DNA of 40,896 bases from a virus, in IMG/VR virus record IMGVR_UViG_3300047560_000965, positions 1 through 40,896 of that record; one strand, given 5' to 3'. Below the pieces are notes generated by a model, which did no database searches, had not been told where the DNA came from, and was given only the letters and a program-made list of their open reading frames with translations. Shown one piece after another: positions 38,953 to 40,896 of this stretch. The translations under genes and the position numbers were made by a program. Numbering within the stretch: the first letter of the stretch is position 1; every line of letters starts with the position of its first letter.

Positions 38953-39480
38953 ATGATACAAGTTACTAACACAAACTCGCAGCTTAAGATTACTAGCTCT
39001 ACTCTTATTGAGTACTATAAATATGAGACATTCAAGGGGATTTCTTGGGCACTTGATTCTAAAGGATACTATGTTGTAATCAACTTCATTGCTAACGATA
39101 AGAATAACTCTCTTCGTTTGTATATGTCTGACATTGACAATCAAGTATCGTGGACAGATACTGTTACAGGTGTTTCTCAAGCTGTAAATGATATTTCTGG
39201 ATGGATTGCATCTACAGGAACAGTTAATCCTGTGGGAGAGCAAAGAAGTCCTAATTTTAATAGACTATCTGGAACATCATCAGTAGTAGGTCCTTCCGTT
39301 AATAGGATATCATTTTCAAGTGTTGGTACAGCTAATGCTTTAGTTAATGGCGTTGTATTAAAACCAGGAGAAACTATTAATTTTGATGCTGGTGACCCAA
39401 CTAACTATTTTCCAGTAAATAACTTCTCTTACGACACAACCATTCCTGGTGCTGAATTAATTGTAGTTTGGATCGATTAA
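38953..39480 (+). CDS. Beta-rich tail appendage protein, 175 aa, no Cys
   Basis: Two parts are visible: residues about 1-90, with strands and LYMSDIDNQVSWTDTVTGVS plus AVNDISGWIAS, and residues about 100-175, a barrel-like set (NRISFSSVGTANALVNG, LKPGETINFDAG, AELIVVWID). It contains no Cys, in contrast to the three genes before it. It ends one base before the fibre gene. The C-terminal module resembles small virion beta-domains in Bacteroidota phages. A short fibre, baseplate-like adaptor or chaperone-type role is possible; not decidable here. Confidence 0.55.
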   Translation: MIQVTNTNSQLKITSSTLIEYYKYETFKGISWALDSKGYYVVINFIANDKNNSLRLYMSDIDNQVSWTDTVTGVSQAVNDISGWIASTGTVNPVGEQRSPNFNRLSGTSSVVGPSVNRISFSSVGTANALVNGVVLKPGETINFDAGDPTNYFPVNNFSYDTTIPGAELIVVWID

Positions 39481-39481
39481 T

Positions 39482-40896
39482 ATGAAAAGATCTATCAATC
39501 TTTTGCCTAATCTAGGATCTAATCCTAGTATAGAACTAAATAAACCAAGGTTTAAAGTTTATTCATTTGGTGGAAGAGTTGTTGCTGATGGTGGTACATT
39601 TGAGGCTGATAATTGTATGTATAATACGATTAATAATATTTTATTAGATACTGCCTCTTTAATTGTAACACCAAACGGATATAAGGAAGGTAAATTATAT
39701 TCCGTTATTCCATCTGACGGAAGTGGCGACTTGTCAGTAACACGAGCAACCACCGCAACACGAGTAAACTCTGCTGGCTTGGTGGAGTTAGTGCCTTACA
39801 ACCTATTGCAGTACTCACAGCAATTTGACACTTCGCCTTGGATAGCAATTGGTACCACAATAATACCAAATACGCAAATTGCACCTGACGGAACAACAAC
39901 GGGAGATACCTACAATACAAGCCAAAGCATTTTATTGCTTCAAACAGTTTCTGCTTCATCAAATACTACTTACACTATTTCAATGTGGGTAAAATTAGGA
40001 ACTGCAACGAACCTTTGTTTGATCGCAAATAATACTGCTGCGTGGAACACAATAGGAGGTGAAAGTTTTGATTCTGCTGACGGTTTAAATACTTCTACTT
40101 GGACAAGAATATCTTGGACTTTTACAACGCCTATCTCACTTCCTGCTGGCGCTATCAATATTCATTTGGGAGGAAATGCTGAAACAGGTTTAACGCAATC
40201 AACAGGTAGCGTTTATATTTGGGGTGCTCAACTTGTCGAGGGCTCAACCGCTAAAGACTACCAAAAAACGGAAACAAGACTTAACATACCAAGACTTGAC
40301 TACTCAAACGGAACTTGTCCAAGTATATTAGTAGAACCGCAGAGGACAAACTTAACTACATACAGCACCGATATAACTAATGCAGCGTGGACAAAGTCTT
40401 ATTTAAGTATTACCGCTAATGCAATTACTTCACCTGACGGAACTACCACTGCAGATAAATTAATACCGAGTGCAACACCTTCAGTTTTAAAATATACATA
40501 CAATGTCGCTACTTGTTCAAGTGGAGTTGCTCACACTTTTTCAACTTATGCAAAAGCTGGAGAATATGACAAGATTAGACTTGAACACGGAAACAATGGT
40601 CAAGGAGTTTGGTTTGATTTAACAAACGGAACTTTATACTCTAACCCTTTTAGCTTTGATACTTTTATTGAAGATGCTGGCAATGGTTGGTGGAGATGTG
40701 GATTCACTTTAACAAGTATAACAACTAATATTTCTGCAGTAATTGCTTTTAGCGATTCGGCTAATTTTACAATAGGAGACGGAGTTAAAGGTGGTTATTT
40801 ATGGGGAGTACAAATTGAAGCTGGAAGCTACGCTACTTCGTACATACCTACAACCTCAGCAAGTGTAACACGAAACGCAGATGTTATTTCAAAGAC
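39482..40896 (+). CDS. Tail fibre / receptor-binding protein, partial (3' end missing)
   Basis: Open from ATG 39482 to the window edge, 471 codons so far. Residues about 76-104 carry the common fibre motif GDLSVTRATTATRVNSAGLV, a head-to-module joint. Two carbohydrate-binding, jelly-roll-like modules follow: about 105-258 (YNLLQYSQQFDTSPW, SMWVKLGTATNL, WTRISWTFTT, IWGAQLVEGS) and about 290-471 (AAWTKSYLS, FSTYAKAGEYDKIRLEH, GVWFDLTNG, LWGVQIEAGSYATSYIPT). Between them lies RLNIPRLDYSNGTCPSILVE followed by PQRTNL, another standard fibre signature. From about 39715 the codons shift towards C-ending and ACG/GCG forms, unlike upstream genes, suggesting module exchange. Confidence 0.82.
   Translation, partial: MKRSINLLPNLGSNPSIELNKPRFKVYSFGGRVVADGGTFEADNCMYNTINNILLDTASLIVTPNGYKEGKLYSVIPSDGSGDLSVTRATTATRVNSAGLVELVPYNLLQYSQQFDTSPWIAIGTTIIPNTQIAPDGTTTGDTYNTSQSILLLQTVSASSNTTYTISMWVKLGTATNLCLIANNTAAWNTIGGESFDSADGLNTSTWTRISWTFTTPISLPAGAINIHLGGNAETGLTQSTGSVYIWGAQLVEGSTAKDYQKTETRLNIPRLDYSNGTCPSILVEPQRTNLTTYSTDITNAAWTKSYLSITANAITSPDGTTTADKLIPSATPSVLKYTYNVATCSSGVAHTFSTYAKAGEYDKIRLEHGNNGQGVWFDLTNGTLYSNPFSFDTFIEDAGNGWWRCGFTLTSITTNISAVIAFSDSANFTIGDGVKGGYLWGVQIEAGSYATSYIPTTSASVTRNADVISK

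Noticed and set aside
39559-40158. Leftward frames of 64, 85 and 62 aa opposite the tail fibre
   Set aside because: All lie antisense to one continuous fibre frame with clear carbohydrate-binding module motifs.
1-40896. Integrase, transposase or attachment sites
   Set aside because: No recombinase motifs or paired terminal repeats were found, so there is no evidence here for lysogeny or insertion sequences.

Overview
The window looks like most of the virion (late) half of a tailed, podovirus-type phage genome that infects a member of the Bacteroidota. The host assignment rests on AT-rich DNA, repeated -7 boxes of the form TAnnTTTG, two full TTTG-N19/20-TAnnTTTG promoters plus a TTG-N19 version, and the near absence of Shine-Dalgarno sites. 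No tail tube, sheath or tape-measure gene was recognised. Gene order follows the P22 and crAss-like (Crassvirales) plan: large terminase, portal, scaffold-like protein, HK97-fold capsid, a run of ring/adaptor proteins, a very large tail hub, several ejection-type proteins, then receptor-binding appendages. I lean towards a crAss-like or Cellulophaga/Flavobacterium podovirus relative, but this is inference from order and motifs, not from a search.

Layout. 1-562: leftward genes of unknown function. 563-1619: about 1 kb without genes, holding a divergent promoter region, two perfect Fur-like 7-1-7 palindromes, three TGACACTAAG repeats, a 32-bp tandem repeat and G-rich repeats; a candidate origin or control region. 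1620-4125: coupled rightward operon with a small unknown protein, two HNH endonucleases, a winged-helix RepL-like protein and a metallophosphoesterase. 4126-8236: terminator, four small basic proteins, terminase large subunit and three small probable virion or accessory proteins. 8233-9584: a leftward three-gene operon (PD-(D/E)XK nuclease and two unknowns) behind a host-type promoter and a structured leader RNA. 9585-9981: divergent control region with a purine tract and 11-bp repeats. 9982-24356: abundant 274-aa virion protein, portal, scaffold-like protein, capsid, rings and tail hub. 24382-36648: ejection/cargo proteins, with a complete ferritin gene embedded among them. 36700-40896: cysteine-rich appendage proteins and a modular tail fibre cut by the window edge.

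How the genes may work together: the terminase and portal package DNA into a capsid built from the 412-aa protein. The 252-, 242- and 256-aa proteins and the 1529-aa protein close the vertex as a short tail. The Gly-zipper 264-aa protein and the 832-, 1369- and 1449-aa proteins are probably internal proteins released with the DNA. The terminal fibre and Cys-rich proteins probably bind the host surface. The most unusual features are the ferritin with an intact diiron site inside the ejection-protein operon, Fur-type palindromes in the same phage, and a leader RNA with interleaved helices ahead of the leftward operon.
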